From Halieaceae bacterium (GTDB lineage: Bacteria; Pseudomonadota; Gammaproteobacteria; Pseudomonadales; Halieaceae): DNA of 64,000 nucleotides. The notes beneath the pieces were generated by a model. It worked only from the letters and a program-made list of their open reading frames with translations, did not search any database and was not told the DNA's origin. The stretch is taken from assembly GCA_024640505.1 (NCBI GenBank), contig JAHEEV010000004.1, forward strand, positions 19,828-83,827, written 5' to 3'. Positions 28,776-41,275 of this stretch are shown here, in pieces. A program made the position numbers and the translations under genes. Position 1 is the first letter of the stretch. The number at the start of each line of letters is the position of its first letter.

Positions 28776-29285
28776 CTACTGGAACGGCAGGGTGGGGCGG
28801 TTGCTGGTAATGATGTCGCTGGCCTTGCGGTAGATCTCGGCCACCGGCGTGTCATTGCCAGCTTCACGTCGCCTGGAAATCATGGTGATGGGAAACAGGT
28901 AGGTGTCACTGTCACCGTCGCGAAGTGCCCGGCTGCGGCCCTGGATGTCCTGGTAGAACACCCAGTGCAGGCCGAATTCGGCTGCCAGCAGATCACCCAT
29001 GATGACGCCCATGGCCTGCAGTTCACGCGTCTGGTCGGGCCGGATCAGTCGCTGATCCAGCAACCGTTGCAGCAATGCCAGGTCGCGGTCGCGATCGCCG
29101 CTGAATCCAGCGCCGAAATGGCGGGTGCTCAGCTCCTCGAGCAACGCCCGCTGTTGCGTCATATACTGCCTGTCCAGGAAGGAGAGCTCCCCGGTATCCA
29201 CTGCCTCAGCCGCGCTCCCCGTTGCGTTGAGGAACAGCAACACCAGGAAGCAGAACATTCGGTAACCGGACGTGTGGGCTCGCAT
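28776..29285 (-). CDS. Exported DUF3806-like protein
   Basis: A 169-residue protein with a signal peptide (hydrophobic residues 11-24, cleavage near SAAEA). The body contains ELQAMGVIMGDLLAAEFGLHWVFYQD and a C-terminal FPITMISRR segment, which fit the DUF3806 family of small exported proteins. The start at 29285 has AAGAGA upstream and gives a normal signal peptide; the longer frame upstream is antisense to dapA. Function is unknown. It sits upstream of the lipid transport operon on the same strand, with a 64-bp gap to the permease start. Confidence 0.7.
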   Translation of the reverse strand: MRAHTSGYRMFCFLVLLFLNATGSAAEAVDTGELSFLDRQYMTQQRALLEELSTRHFGAGFSGDRDRDLALLQRLLDQRLIRPDQTRELQAMGVIMGDLLAAEFGLHWVFYQDIQGRSRALRDGDSDTYLFPITMISRRREAGNDTPVAEIYRKASDIITSNRPTLPFQ

Positions 29286-29432
29286 GGGGGATCTCTTCGG
29301 GTCAGGCCGGCAGTATCGCACAGGGGGCATTTTAACCCACAGGTTGTCATCCTGCGTCCGGCATGGATAATGGCGGTCTTCCCGGGGCAAGCTGGCACGC
29401 CGCCCGCACCCGACTGACATCGGAGACAACTG

Positions 29433-30305
29433 ATGATTACCGGCAGTATTGTCGCCCTGGTCACCCCCATGCACGCCGACGGCAGCGTGGACTGGGCGGC
29501 CCTGGAGCGGCTTCTCGACCTGCACGTGGAATCCGGTACCGCCGCCATCGGCGCGGTGGGGACCACCGGGGAGAGCGCCACGTTGAGCGTGCCAGAGCAC
29601 TGCGAGGTGATCAAACACTGCGTGGCACACGTCAAGGGTCGCATTCCCATCATCGCCGGTACCGGCTCCAACTCGACCCGCGAGGCCATTGAGCTGACCC
29701 GGGCGGCGGCAGACGCGGGCGCGGATGCCTGCCTGCTCGTCACGCCATACTACAACAGGCCCACCCAGCAAGGGCTTTACCTGCATTTCAAGGCATTGGC
29801 TGAGGCCGTGTCCGTGCCGCAGATTCTCTATAACGTGCCCGGCAGGACCGCCGTGGACATGCACAATGATACGGTGCTGCGGCTGGCGGACCTGGAAAAC
29901 ATCGTGGGTATCAAGGATGCGACCGGTGACCTGTCCCGGGGCCGGGACCTCATAGCCCGCTGCGGCGAGCGCATCGCGGTGTACTCCGGTGACGACCCGA
30001 CGGCGATGGAGCTCATTCTGGCCGGGGGCAAAGGTAATATATCCGTCACGGCCAACGTTGCGCCTGCCCTGATGGCCCGGCTGTGCGCGAACGCCCTTGC
30101 CGGCGAGCGGGAGGCGGCGGAAGGGATAAATTCACGCCTGACTCCACTCAATCGAGCCCTGTTCCTGGAGGCCAATCCGATACCGGTCAAGTGGGCGCTG
30201 CACCAGCGCGGCCTGATCGAATCCGGTATCCGACTGCCGCTCACGGAACTGGATGACCAGTACCATGCCGAGGTACTTGCAGCAATGGAGGCGGCGGGCG
30301 TCTGA
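29433..30305 (+). CDS. dapA: 4-hydroxy-tetrahydrodipicolinate synthase
   Basis: A 290-residue class I aldolase-type enzyme of lysine and peptidoglycan precursor synthesis. It joins pyruvate and aspartate semialdehyde. The GTTGESATL segment near residue 44 and [13 protein letters not shown] near 105-117 match the family, and the Schiff-base Lys lies in [10 protein letters not shown] near 160. The start follows GGAGACAACTG. Its stop overlaps the bamC start by one base. Confidence 0.96.
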   Translation: MITGSIVALVTPMHADGSVDWAALERLLDLHVESGTAAIGAVGTTGESATLSVPEHCEVIKHCVAHVKGRIPIIAGTGSNSTREAIELTRAAADAGADACLLVTPYYNRPTQQGLYLHFKALAEAVSVPQILYNVPGRTAVDMHNDTVLRLADLENIVGIKDATGDLSRGRDLIARCGERIAVYSGDDPTAMELILAGGKGNISVTANVAPALMARLCANALAGEREAAEGINSRLTPLNRALFLEANPIPVKWALHQRGLIESGIRLPLTELDDQYHAEVLAAMEAAGV

Positions 30306-31357
30306 TGACAAACTATCTCGGGAGCGCACAGCGTGCGGTGTTGATAGCCCTGATGGCGATCTGTACCGGTTGCGGCTACCTGTTCGGCAACGAGGGAATC
30401 TTTCGCGATCCCTCTGACGATTACAAGAAGGCGCCAGAACTTCCGGTGGTTGCCGTTCCGGAGGAGACCGACAGCAAGGAACTGCGGGACCTCTACGCCG
30501 TCCCGCCGGTGGAGGAGTCCCTGGTCATGGCCGGGGAGTTCGAGGTGCCGCGACCGGCTCCTCTGGTGGCCGGGGCGGGCGAAGAAATGGTCCGTATCCA
30601 GAAGCTGGGGGACGAGCGCTGGGCACTGGTGGGTGCAGCCCCCGGTCAGGTCTGGCCTCAGGTGCGAGCCTTTCTCGCCGCGAGCGGTGTTCAGGTTGCG
30701 CGCGTCGATGCCAGCGCCGGGCTGATGGAGACCGGCTGGGTGCAGCTGGAAGACCGGGAGATGGCGGCCCGCTTCCGTTTTCGCATTGAGCAGGGCGTGC
30801 AGCGCGGCACCAGCGAGTTACATGTACTGCAGATGAATCAGGCGGGTGACGTGAACAGCTGGCCCACGGTGTCCGATGATCCCGACGTGGAATCAGAGAT
30901 GCTGCGGGCAGTGTCGCAATTCCTGGCCAACAGTTCCGACTCCGCACCGGTTTCGATGATTGCCGAGCAGGCGATCAGTGGCGGTGGCAGGATCACCATG
31001 CAGGAGTCTCCCGAGGGTTATACCTATATCCGGCTGGAACTTCCCTATGAAAGAGCCTGGGCCTCGCTGGGTCGCGCCCTCGAGAAGTCAGGCTTCGAGA
31101 TCACCGACCGCGATCGCAGCAGCGGCGACTACTATGTGCGCCTGGTAGGCCTGGCAGATGAGGAGGAAGAGGGCTGGTTTGACTGGCTGTTTCCCGATGA
31201 AGAGCATCCGATGGCCGGCAGGGAGTTCAAAGTGTCCGTGGCATCACTGGATGAAAGGGCGGTGGAGATTCGCCTCCAGCAGCAGAATGCAACGGAGCCC
31301 TTGCCGAAGCGGGAGGAGCAGGGGCTGCTGGCGCTTATCAAGGGCAATATTCAGTAA
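30305..31357 (+). CDS. bamC: Outer-membrane assembly lipoprotein BamC
   Basis: A 350-residue lipoprotein of the BAM complex, assigned from size, its place directly after dapA, and the repeated helix-grip domains. The lipidated Cys is probably residue 23 (CTGC); its -3 residue is an unusual Cys. A tail segment SGFEITDRDRSSGDYYVR is typical of the second domain. The spacing to dapA suggests translational coupling. BamC stabilises the BamA-BamD core during outer-membrane protein insertion. Confidence 0.88.
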   Translation: MTNYLGSAQRAVLIALMAICTGCGYLFGNEGIFRDPSDDYKKAPELPVVAVPEETDSKELRDLYAVPPVEESLVMAGEFEVPRPAPLVAGAGEEMVRIQKLGDERWALVGAAPGQVWPQVRAFLAASGVQVARVDASAGLMETGWVQLEDREMAARFRFRIEQGVQRGTSELHVLQMNQAGDVNSWPTVSDDPDVESEMLRAVSQFLANSSDSAPVSMIAEQAISGGGRITMQESPEGYTYIRLELPYERAWASLGRALEKSGFEITDRDRSSGDYYVRLVGLADEEEEGWFDWLFPDEEHPMAGREFKVSVASLDERAVEIRLQQQNATEPLPKREEQGLLALIKGNIQ

Positions 31358-31371
31358 GAGGTGGAAGCAGC

Positions 31372-32130
31372 ATGCGGTTTGCTTCCCTGGGGTCGGGCAG
31401 CAAGGGTAATGCCACGCTGGTACAGGCGGGAGAAACCCTGGTCATGGTGGACTGCGGGTTTTCCCTGCGCGAGTCCACGCGGCGGCTGGCCCGCCTGGGC
31501 GTTGACCCCTCTCAGCTCGACGCCATTCTTGTCACCCATGAGCATACGGATCACTGCAGCGGCGTGGCCGCCCTGTCACGCCGGCATAGCGTACCGGTTT
31601 ATTTGACCCACGGCACTTCGAGCAGCGGCCGCTGTGACGGCTGCTTCGAAATGCGGCGCTTCAACTGTGAGGATGAATTCGACATCGGCGTGCTGCAGGT
31701 CAAGGCGGTCGCCGTGCCGCACGACGCCGCGGAGCCATGCCAGTACCGCTTCTCCTGGGAGGGGAAAACCCTGGGATTGCTCACCGACCTGGGCAGCGTT
31801 ACGCCCCACGTGGTGGATAATTACCGCCAGTGCCACGGCCTGCTGCTGGAATTCAATCACGATCTGCCCATGCTCATGGCCGGCGATTACCCCTATCCCC
31901 TGAAGCGCAGGGTGGGGGGAGACTGGGGGCACCTGAACAACGACCAGGCCGTGGCGCTGCTCGAGCAGATGGATCGGGAGGGACTTGCCCGACTGGTGGT
32001 GGCCCATGTGAGCGAGAACAATAACTGCCGGCACAAGACCGAGCAGGCCCTTTTATCCGTGCTGGAATCGCTCGACACGGTGGTGTGGGCAGACCAGGCG
32101 GATGGGTTCGACTGGCAGGCACTGTCCTAG
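31372..32130 (+). CDS. MBL-fold metallo-hydrolase (WalJ/YycJ type)
   Basis: A 252-residue metallo-beta-lactamase-fold protein. The metal motif is THEHTDHCSG near residue 59, and the opening FASLGSGSKGNATLV is characteristic of the YycJ/WalJ group. A strong GAGGTGGAAG ribosome site precedes the ATG. Members may process DNA or RNA ends. The gene often follows dapA-bamC in gammaproteobacteria, where purC comes next; here purC is absent and an acyltransferase gene faces it. Confidence 0.88.
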   Translation: MRFASLGSGSKGNATLVQAGETLVMVDCGFSLRESTRRLARLGVDPSQLDAILVTHEHTDHCSGVAALSRRHSVPVYLTHGTSSSGRCDGCFEMRRFNCEDEFDIGVLQVKAVAVPHDAAEPCQYRFSWEGKTLGLLTDLGSVTPHVVDNYRQCHGLLLEFNHDLPMLMAGDYPYPLKRRVGGDWGHLNNDQAVALLEQMDREGLARLVVAHVSENNNCRHKTEQALLSVLESLDTVVWADQADGFDWQALS

Positions 32131-32190
32131 CGCAACGGCTGGCGCTCTGTACAGGCCCACTGGAGTGATGCGAGTTGACCGGGACGGGCT

Positions 32191-33072
32191 CTAGCTCGCC
32201 GGGTTGGCGGGCTCTTCGATTGGCCCTGACTCCGGTTTGCTGCGCTTCCAGCGACGGTTGCTCCAGAGCCAGCTTTCCGGCTCGCTGCGAATGGCATGCT
32301 CCGCCAGGGCAATGTAGCGGTCGATGATGGCATGGCCCTCTTTGGCATAGGGTGGCCGGGCGACTTCGTGAAAGATGATGTCGTAGTAGCCACGGGACTT
32401 GCGGCGGCACTGTGCGAAGAGGACGGGGAACCGGGTGATCCTGGCGATCGATTCTGCTCCCTCGAAGAAGGCCGCTTCCTGGTTCAGGAACCGGGTCCAG
32501 TAACCCCGCTCACTGCGGATAGGCGACTGGTCAGCCACCATCACAAATACCCTGAATTCGGCGCGCCGGCGCAGTATGTCCCGCGTCGATTCGGCCATGG
32601 ATAGCGGCCGTGAGCCGAACTGGCTGCGAATATCGAAAATCAGCTGGTCCACGGTTTTGTTGTGCAAGGGTTTGTAAACCGGGTCGATGGGTATGCCCAG
32701 CGCAATGGTCGCCCCGTGCAGCATCCACTCCCAGTTCCCCTGGTGTATGGTGAGAATGATCACGGAGTCCCGGAAATCATTGCTGTACTGTTGCAGGAGC
32801 TCGGGGTTGGCCAGGGTTACCCGTTCGCGAAAATCCGCTTTGCTCATCCGCCTGGCCTTGACGATTTCCAGGGCGACCTGCGCCAGCTGCCGGTAGAATT
32901 TTTTGGCGAGAACTGTGATCTCATTCTCGCTTTTGTCGGGAAACGCGCGACTGAGGTTCTGCCGGACAACCGTCCTGCGATAGCCTGCCACATAGTACAG
33001 CACCAGGTAGCCCAGCCACGCGGCAGCGTAGAGCAGGGGAAAGGGCAGCCAGCTGATCAGGCGGTAGATCAC
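32191..33072 (-). CDS. Lysophospholipid/lipid A acyltransferase (LpxL family)
   Basis: A 293-residue membrane-associated acyltransferase with one N-terminal hydrophobic helix. The H-x4-E catalytic motif is HQGNWEW near residue 110. The VADQSP and GAESIARITRFPV segments match the LpxL/HtrB family. It could add a secondary acyl chain to lipid A or modify another lipid such as an ornithine lipid. It is convergent with the MBL gene and preceded by the LRR lipoprotein gene. Confidence 0.87.
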   Translation of the reverse strand: MIYRLISWLPFPLLYAAAWLGYLVLYYVAGYRRTVVRQNLSRAFPDKSENEITVLAKKFYRQLAQVALEIVKARRMSKADFRERVTLANPELLQQYSNDFRDSVIILTIHQGNWEWMLHGATIALGIPIDPVYKPLHNKTVDQLIFDIRSQFGSRPLSMAESTRDILRRRAEFRVFVMVADQSPIRSERGYWTRFLNQEAAFFEGAESIARITRFPVLFAQCRRKSRGYYDIIFHEVARPPYAKEGHAIIDRYIALAEHAIRSEPESWLWSNRRWKRSKPESGPIEEPANPAS

Positions 33073-33103
33073 GGAATAAACAGACCTGGCACGGAGGTTT
33101 CCA

Positions 33104-33601
33104 CTAGCGGCAGTGGCCTGGCAAAATCACGGTCTCCGCCCGCAGCAGACTGCTGCTGGCAGGACACTGCAGTTGGGGATTGTGCGACAGATCCACGAAA
33201 CGCAGGGCAGGGAGTTGGTACAGCGGAACAGGATCCACGATCGTGTTGTGGTCGAGGTAGAGTTCCTGCAGGGATGCGAGGGACTCCAGTTCGACCAGGT
33301 TGCGCACGGCATTGGATGAGAGTCTCAGGGTCAGCAGGGCGCTGAAACGGGCCAGTCCACCCAGGTCGCTGATGCCGGCATTGCTGCAGTTGAGGTCCGT
33401 GAGTTGCGAGACGGCAGTGATGCCGGCGTCGGCGATGGTCTGGGTGACACAGTTTCTCAGGGCTTCGTCGGGGAGATCGAAATCACTGAACAGTTCGTGG
33501 GGCGTGAATACCACCCGTTCGTTGAAAGTGACATCAAAATTTTCGCAAGCGGCGAGCGGCAGCAGCAACAGGACGAAAAGGCAGGAGACGAGACGATACA
33601 C
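33104..33601 (-). CDS. Leucine-rich-repeat lipoprotein
   Basis: A 165-residue protein with a lipobox at Cys19 (PLAAC). The second half has about four LRR units with the pattern LxxLxLxxNxL, for example LLTLRLSSNAVRNLVEL and LQELYLDHNTIVD. Two Cys near the C-terminus may form a disulfide. It is probably anchored in the outer membrane and used for binding a protein partner. It is divergent from the cyclase-like gene and may share a regulatory region with it. Confidence 0.75.
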   Translation of the reverse strand: MYRLVSCLFVLLLLPLAACENFDVTFNERVVFTPHELFSDFDLPDEALRNCVTQTIADAGITAVSQLTDLNCSNAGISDLGGLARFSALLTLRLSSNAVRNLVELESLASLQELYLDHNTIVDPVPLYQLPALRFVDLSHNPQLQCPASSSLLRAETVILPGHCR

Positions 33602-33686
33602 GACGATAGTCCTTTTTTTCGGGCCACACGACAGCAGTGTGGTGCCGGGGTGAGATCAACCCGTGGCCCCGGCGCCGACCTGGCCT

Positions 33687-33692
33687 TATAAT
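33687..33692 (+). promoter_or_regulatory. -10 box before the cyclase-like gene
   Basis: A perfect TATAAT. The -35 region is weak. The box lies 33 bases before the ATG at 33726, which supports that start over the upstream GTG at 33663 and the ATG at 33696. Confidence 0.45.
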
Positions 33693-33725
33693 GACATGGT
33701 ATCGCAGATAAAAACGAGTGTCGTG

Positions 33726-35033
33726 ATGGCTGAAACCACTAATCCCGGTAGTCCGGACCCGGTCGGGGAGGGTCCGAAGGCCATCAGTATCGTGCAGCGG
33801 GGTAACCTCAAGTCGCTGGAACAGACCCTGCGCAAACAGTGGCGGCTGGGGCAGAACATTGTCCTGTGCTGGAGTTCCGACCAGCGAGGTCTGCTGGTGA
33901 TATTCGTGCCCCACTATTTTCTCGGTAACTACTGTGCCCTGTCCGGCAGCGACGAGGATCGGGACAATGAGGCTTTCATTCGCGAACTGATCTCCGGGCG
34001 TCGCCGCAAAAGCCGCGAGGAGTTGTTTGCGGTCTGCGAGCGACTGGATGTAGCCCCCACCTTCATCAAGCTCAATACGCCTGTCAGCGAGGAGCCCCGG
34101 GTGCTGGACGCGGTGGAGCAGTTGATCAAGCGCTACGGTTTGAGCTATGTCGATAGTCGCGCGGTGCTGGTGTTCGACATTGTGGAATTCTCGCTCTATA
34201 CCCCCTTCGAGCAGGCGAGCCAGCTCAACAGCCTGTCCTACTCGTTGAATTCGGCCTATAACAAGATGCTGGCGCGGGGTATCGAGATCAACTTTGCCCG
34301 TACCACCACCGGGGACGGCTACTATATCTGGAACCGGGACCTGGGCCCCGAGGCTAACCGGGACCTGTTCTATTTCCTGGTGCTGGTTGTTGCCGACAAC
34401 ACCATGGCCAGGGCCGCGTCCCGGGGCAACACGGTGCCGGTGATTCGCACGGCCTACCACATCGGCGGGCACTATGAACTGTACCAGGCTGAGGGGGTGA
34501 ACCCCACCGTATTCAGCTACATCGTGGGTGATGTCACCATCGAACTGGCGCGCATGGTCGATCTGGCACAGGCCAACCAGATCCTGGTGGGGGATTTTCA
34601 CTGCCCCCCTGTTTCCCCCCGGGGGGCCGCCTACGGGCGCCTGCCCGAGATTACTGCACCGGCATTCATCAGCGCCTGTAACCGGGATCTTGCCGCGCTG
34701 CAGGGGACGCAGCTGTCCGGCAAGGCCATCACCTCCCTGTCCTGCCGCCTTACCGCCAGTGAAGGGGAGGACGGCAAGCGGGAACCCCGGCGTTTCCGCA
34801 TTGTGGACAAGCATGGCCTTTCGCGGCATGCGTACAACCTGGAGATCACCATGGACCTCGAGGGGAAGAACCTCTCCCTCGGGCTGGATGTCGGCCGGCT
34901 GCCGGCGCGGCAGGGCGGCGATGAGAGCGCTGCGCCGGCGGCGCAGCGGATTGCTCCCAGCGCGGACGAGCTGATTGGCGACCTGGCCAGCCTGCTCAAG
35001 AAGCGCACCGCCAGATCGATGACTGAGGACTGA
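33726..35033 (+). CDS. Divergent class III nucleotide cyclase-like protein
   Basis: About 435 residues. The middle looks like a class III adenylate/guanylate cyclase catalytic domain. FDIVEFS near residue 146 would hold the first metal Asp, and TTGDGYYIW near 195 the second. GDVTIELARMVDLAQANQILV matches the GDVVNLAARL region, but the transition-state Asn is replaced by Ile; the Arg is kept. So it may make a different product or be inactive. No membrane helix is seen. An N-terminal part of about 120 residues is unrecognised. The gene directly precedes a phosphodiesterase-like gene, 7 bp away. Confidence 0.65.
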   Translation: MAETTNPGSPDPVGEGPKAISIVQRGNLKSLEQTLRKQWRLGQNIVLCWSSDQRGLLVIFVPHYFLGNYCALSGSDEDRDNEAFIRELISGRRRKSREELFAVCERLDVAPTFIKLNTPVSEEPRVLDAVEQLIKRYGLSYVDSRAVLVFDIVEFSLYTPFEQASQLNSLSYSLNSAYNKMLARGIEINFARTTTGDGYYIWNRDLGPEANRDLFYFLVLVVADNTMARAASRGNTVPVIRTAYHIGGHYELYQAEGVNPTVFSYIVGDVTIELARMVDLAQANQILVGDFHCPPVSPRGAAYGRLPEITAPAFISACNRDLAALQGTQLSGKAITSLSCRLTASEGEDGKREPRRFRIVDKHGLSRHAYNLEITMDLEGKNLSLGLDVGRLPARQGGDESAAPAAQRIAPSADELIGDLASLLKKRTARSMTED

Positions 35034-35040
35034 TCGCGAG

Positions 35041-35958
35041 ATGGCCCCGGCACCGCGCGCTGGCCACATGGATGTGAGCAACACCGTTGATGTGACGGAT
35101 CCCCGGGCCGTCGCGTCGGCGGTGCGGGCGATACTCCAACGACGCTATCGGGATTTCGATTTCTCCATCGTCGATCTGCTGGTGCAGGACTTCAACCGTC
35201 TCTATAGCGGTGACTATCCCGGCTTCCGGGCCTGCGATATCAAATACCACGATAGCCAGCATGTGCTGGATGTGACCCTGGCAATGGCCCGCTTGCTCGA
35301 TGGCTACGAGGGCAGTTCCCCGGGCCGCAGTCTGGGGCCGGAGCGGGCACTGGCGGGAATCGCGACGGCACTGTTTCACGATTCCGGCTACATACGGCGT
35401 GTCCGCGACACCCGCAACAGTAATGGGGCGGCCTATACGCGGGTGCACGTGGGCCGCAGTGCCCGGTTCCTCGGTGAGTACCTGCCCGGCGTGGGCCTGG
35501 GTAATATGCTGGGTATCTGCACCCGCATCGTGTTTTATACCGGTTATGACCTGGACCTCATCCCCCCGGCCTGCCACGCGGATCCCTGTGAGCACCGTCT
35601 CGGGACCCTGCTGGGTACCGCGGACCTCATTGCCCAGATGGCTGACGTGGACTATGTGCGCAAGTGCCGTGACCACCTGTACGAAGAGTTTGTGGCGGGA
35701 GGGATAGCCGGTGAGGAGGAGGACTATGCGTCGGATCGAACGGTGTATCGCTCAGCGGATCACCTGCTCGAATCCACCCCGGAATTCATTCGCGGCGTGA
35801 TCAGCGACCGCCTGGAGGATCGTTTCGACGGGGTTTACCGCTATGCGGGGGACTTCTTCGGCGGCCCCAACCTCTACATGGATTCCATTCTCCACAATTG
35901 CGAACGGCTCGAGGCCATGCTGTCAGGGGAGCAGCTGGGTAGCGTCGGCATGTCGTGA
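35041..35958 (+). CDS. Class I phosphodiesterase-like HD-domain protein
   Basis: A 305-residue protein. The metal-binding pattern is YHDSQHVLDV at about 69-78, then ALFHDSGY near 110, which matches the Hx3H...HD layout of eukaryotic-type cyclic-nucleotide phosphodiesterases. There is no sensor domain. An alternative start is the ATG at 35068. Because it follows a cyclase-like gene, I infer that the two make and degrade, or sense and degrade, one nucleotide signal. Its stop overlaps the rsmJ start. Confidence 0.7.
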   Translation: MAPAPRAGHMDVSNTVDVTDPRAVASAVRAILQRRYRDFDFSIVDLLVQDFNRLYSGDYPGFRACDIKYHDSQHVLDVTLAMARLLDGYEGSSPGRSLGPERALAGIATALFHDSGYIRRVRDTRNSNGAAYTRVHVGRSARFLGEYLPGVGLGNMLGICTRIVFYTGYDLDLIPPACHADPCEHRLGTLLGTADLIAQMADVDYVRKCRDHLYEEFVAGGIAGEEEDYASDRTVYRSADHLLESTPEFIRGVISDRLEDRFDGVYRYAGDFFGGPNLYMDSILHNCERLEAMLSGEQLGSVGMS

Positions 35959-36764
35959 CCGCCAGTTCCGTTCCCCTGGTACTGTCGGTGGCGGGGGCCT
36001 CGCCAGGCGATCTTCCACTGGCCGCACAGCTGGCGGCGCGGCTGGGCCTGCCGTTGCTGCCGGAAGCGATCAATCCGCGAGACGTTGTCGCTGCAGATGC
36101 CCTGCTGCTGGTGTGCGATGGGCTGCTGTCTCTCCAGCAGACCGGCAGGGGCGCGCCCGGGCCGGTGGCCGTGGAGTTTGGCAGTGCCGCCATGCGCCAC
36201 CGGCGCAAGGGAGGGCACAACGAGCTGTTGGGACGCGCTGTCGGAGCGGGAAAACGGCCGGGTCTCACGGTGCTCGATACCACGGCGGGCCTGGGTCGGG
36301 ACAGCTTCGTCCTGGCTGACCTGGGCTGTCGGGTGCTGCTGTGTGAGCGTGAGCCTGTGCTGGTGGAGATGCTGCGGGCCGCCCTGGCAAACGCTGCCAC
36401 CGGTGACGACCCCTGGCTCAGGGAGGTGGTGGCAAAGATGCGGCTTCTGCCCGGCGATGCCACCACCGTGCCGGCGGTGGAGCTGGCAGCTGTGGATGTG
36501 ATTTACCTTGACCCGATGTTCCCGGCGCGCGACAAGAGTTCCGCGGTAAAGAAGGAGATGGCGGTCCTGCAGCGAGTTCTGGCCAGTGGATCAGGCAGCG
36601 GTAGTGCCGAAGCTTTGCTGGCCTGGGCCCTGCAGCAGGATGTAGCCCGGGTCGTGGTGAAACGCCCGGCACGAGCCCCTGTTCTCGCTGGCAGGGCCCC
36701 CTCCCACCAGCTCTCCGGCAAAGCGGTGCGCTATGATGTTTACACCCTGGGTCCCTGGGACTGA
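35955..36764 (+). CDS. rsmJ: 16S rRNA (guanine-N2)-methyltransferase RsmJ
   Basis: A 269-residue RsmJ/DUF548 methyltransferase that modifies G1516 of 16S rRNA using S-adenosylmethionine. The opening motif RHRRKGGHNELLGRAVGAG near 80-98 and DTTAGLGRDSFVLADLG near 107 are diagnostic. The catalytic-type motif is YLDPMFP near 186. The start is GTG at 35955, overlapping the preceding stop. Confidence 0.92.
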   Translation: MTASSVPLVLSVAGASPGDLPLAAQLAARLGLPLLPEAINPRDVVAADALLLVCDGLLSLQQTGRGAPGPVAVEFGSAAMRHRRKGGHNELLGRAVGAGKRPGLTVLDTTAGLGRDSFVLADLGCRVLLCEREPVLVEMLRAALANAATGDDPWLREVVAKMRLLPGDATTVPAVELAAVDVIYLDPMFPARDKSSAVKKEMAVLQRVLASGSGSGSAEALLAWALQQDVARVVVKRPARAPVLAGRAPSHQLSGKAVRYDVYTLGPWD

Positions 36765-36810
36765 ACGATTACCACCGTCGCCCGGGCGGTGACAGTATGG
36801 AGACTTCACC

Positions 36811-39730
<2,920 letters not shown>

Positions 39731-39760
39731 CTCTGTTTCCTTGTGCATGCCGGACCCTGG

Positions 39761-40117
39761 TTACAGGGTGTGTTTGTTGAAGATCCTTGCGTAGTCTGCC
39801 GCGGAGAAACCCGTATGGCGCTCGTGGCCCGTATCCAGCAGCGGCCGCTTGATCAGCGTGGGCTGCTCCATGATCGCCACCAGCGCCTGCCGGTCATCCA
39901 TCCCGTCGCGCACGGCGCTGTCCAGGGCTTTCCAGCTGGTGCTGCGCCGATTGAGCAGGGCCTCCCAGCCGAGTTCTTTCAGCCACGACTCAACGGTATC
40001 CCGCTCCAGACCGTCGGTCCTGAAATCGTGGAAGGCGTATTCGATACCGTGATGGTCCAGCCACTTGCGGGCCTTCCTGACAGTGTCGCAGTTTTTTATG
40101 CCGTAAAGGGTGATCAA
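39761..40117 (-). CDS. ArsC/Spx-family protein (YffB-like)
   Basis: A 118-residue thioredoxin-fold protein. One Cys lies in YGIKNCDTVRKARKW at residue 10; unlike arsenate reductases it lacks the rest of the arsenate site. No ATG is near the domain start. The TTG at 40117, with GGAG seven bases upstream, starts exactly at the family N-terminus. The gene commonly sits beside dapE or dapD in proteobacteria. The function is uncertain. Confidence 0.88.
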   Translation of the reverse strand: MITLYGIKNCDTVRKARKWLDHHGIEYAFHDFRTDGLERDTVESWLKELGWEALLNRRSTSWKALDSAVRDGMDDRQALVAIMEQPTLIKRPLLDTGHERHTGFSAADYARIFNKHTL

Positions 40118-40242
40118 GCCCGGACTCCGTGTTGCAGTGCGCCAGTGCAGAGGCGGCACAGGATAGCAAATCGGCTGTGCCAGAGATACCGCCCGGTCCC
40201 CGGCGGTTCCTGGTCAGGGGGGGTGAAGCGCGGTCAGATCTG

Positions 40243-40272
40243 TTGGTCTGGCCGCGGTAATTTTTGTACACT
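40243..40272 (+). promoter_or_regulatory. Candidate sigma-70 promoter of accA
   Basis: TTGGTC at 40243-40248 and TACACT at 40267-40272, spacer 18. The accA ATG is 30 bases beyond the -10 box. Confidence 0.45.
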
Positions 40273-40302
40273 AGCGTCCTTTCCATCGACTCGAGCCCAC
40301 CC

Positions 40303-41250
40303 ATGAACCCCAATTACCTGGACTTCGAACAACCCATCGCCGAGCTCGAGGTCAAGATCGAGGAATTGCAGCACGTCGGTACCGACGCCGAGATCAACAT
40401 CAGCGAAGAAATCGAGACTCTCCGGGAAAAAAGCACCAAGCTTACCGAGAAGATTTACTCCAACCTCAGCGCCTGGGATATCGTCAAGGTGGCGCGCCAC
40501 CCGCTGCGGCCCTACAGCATGGATTATATTTCCAGGGTCTTTACAGAGTTCGACGAACTGCACGGCGACCGTCATTTCGGTGATGACAACGCCATCGTCG
40601 GGGGTGTCGCGCGCCTCGAGGGCAAGCCGGTCATGGTGATCGGCCAGGAGAAAGGTCGCGCGGTCAAGGACAAGGTCATGCGCAACTTCGGCATGCCCAA
40701 GCCCGAGGGGTACCGCAAGGCCCTGCGCCTGATGGAGTTGGCCGAGCGATTCGGGTTGCCGGTCATCACCCTGATCGATACACCCGGCGCCTATCCCGGC
40801 ATCGACTCTGAAGAGCGGGGCATCTCCGAATCCATCGCCCAGAACCTGGCCGTCATGTCCCGTCTGGCAACGCCCATCATCTGTATCGTGATCGGCGAGG
40901 GCAGTTCGGGAGGCGCGCTTGGAATCGGCGTGGGCGATCACCTGGCCATGCTTCAGTATTCCACCTATTTTGTGATCTCCCCCGAGGGATGTGCCAACAT
41001 TATCTGGAAGAGCACCGATAACGCGCCCGACGCCGCCGAGGCCATGGGGGTCACCTCCTCCGTTCTGCAGGAGCTGGGCATTGTCGATGCCACCATTCAG
41101 GAGCCCCTGGGTGGCGCGCACCGTGATGTCGACCTGATGGCGGGGCGCATCAGGGGGCATATCATCGAGCAGCTGGACCGCCTGGAAGAGCTGCCCCTCG
41201 AAGACCTGCTGGACAAGCGGTACAAACGCCTCATGTCCTACGGCAACTGA
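40303..41250 (+). CDS. accA: Acetyl-CoA carboxylase carboxyltransferase subunit alpha
   Basis: A 315-residue carboxyltransferase subunit that transfers the carboxyl group from biotin to acetyl-CoA in fatty acid synthesis. The N-terminal [16 protein letters not shown] matches E. coli AccA. The carboxyltransferase region includes [18 protein letters not shown] near residue 155 and [12 protein letters not shown] near 200. An upstream frame starting at 40264 is rejected. It is followed by tilS with a 25-bp gap. Confidence 0.96.
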   Translation: MNPNYLDFEQPIAELEVKIEELQHVGTDAEINISEEIETLREKSTKLTEKIYSNLSAWDIVKVARHPLRPYSMDYISRVFTEFDELHGDRHFGDDNAIVGGVARLEGKPVMVIGQEKGRAVKDKVMRNFGMPKPEGYRKALRLMELAERFGLPVITLIDTPGAYPGIDSEERGISESIAQNLAVMSRLATPIICIVIGEGSSGGALGIGVGDHLAMLQYSTYFVISPEGCANIIWKSTDNAPDAAEAMGVTSSVLQELGIVDATIQEPLGGAHRDVDLMAGRIRGHIIEQLDRLEELPLEDLLDKRYKRLMSYGN

Positions 41251-41275
41251 CGGCTGACAACCCGCCCCCGGGGCT

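Noticed and set aside
33534..35084. A 516-residue open frame on the minus strand
   Set aside because: It is antisense to the cyclase-like gene and overlaps the LRR gene in another frame. It lacks any recognisable domain.
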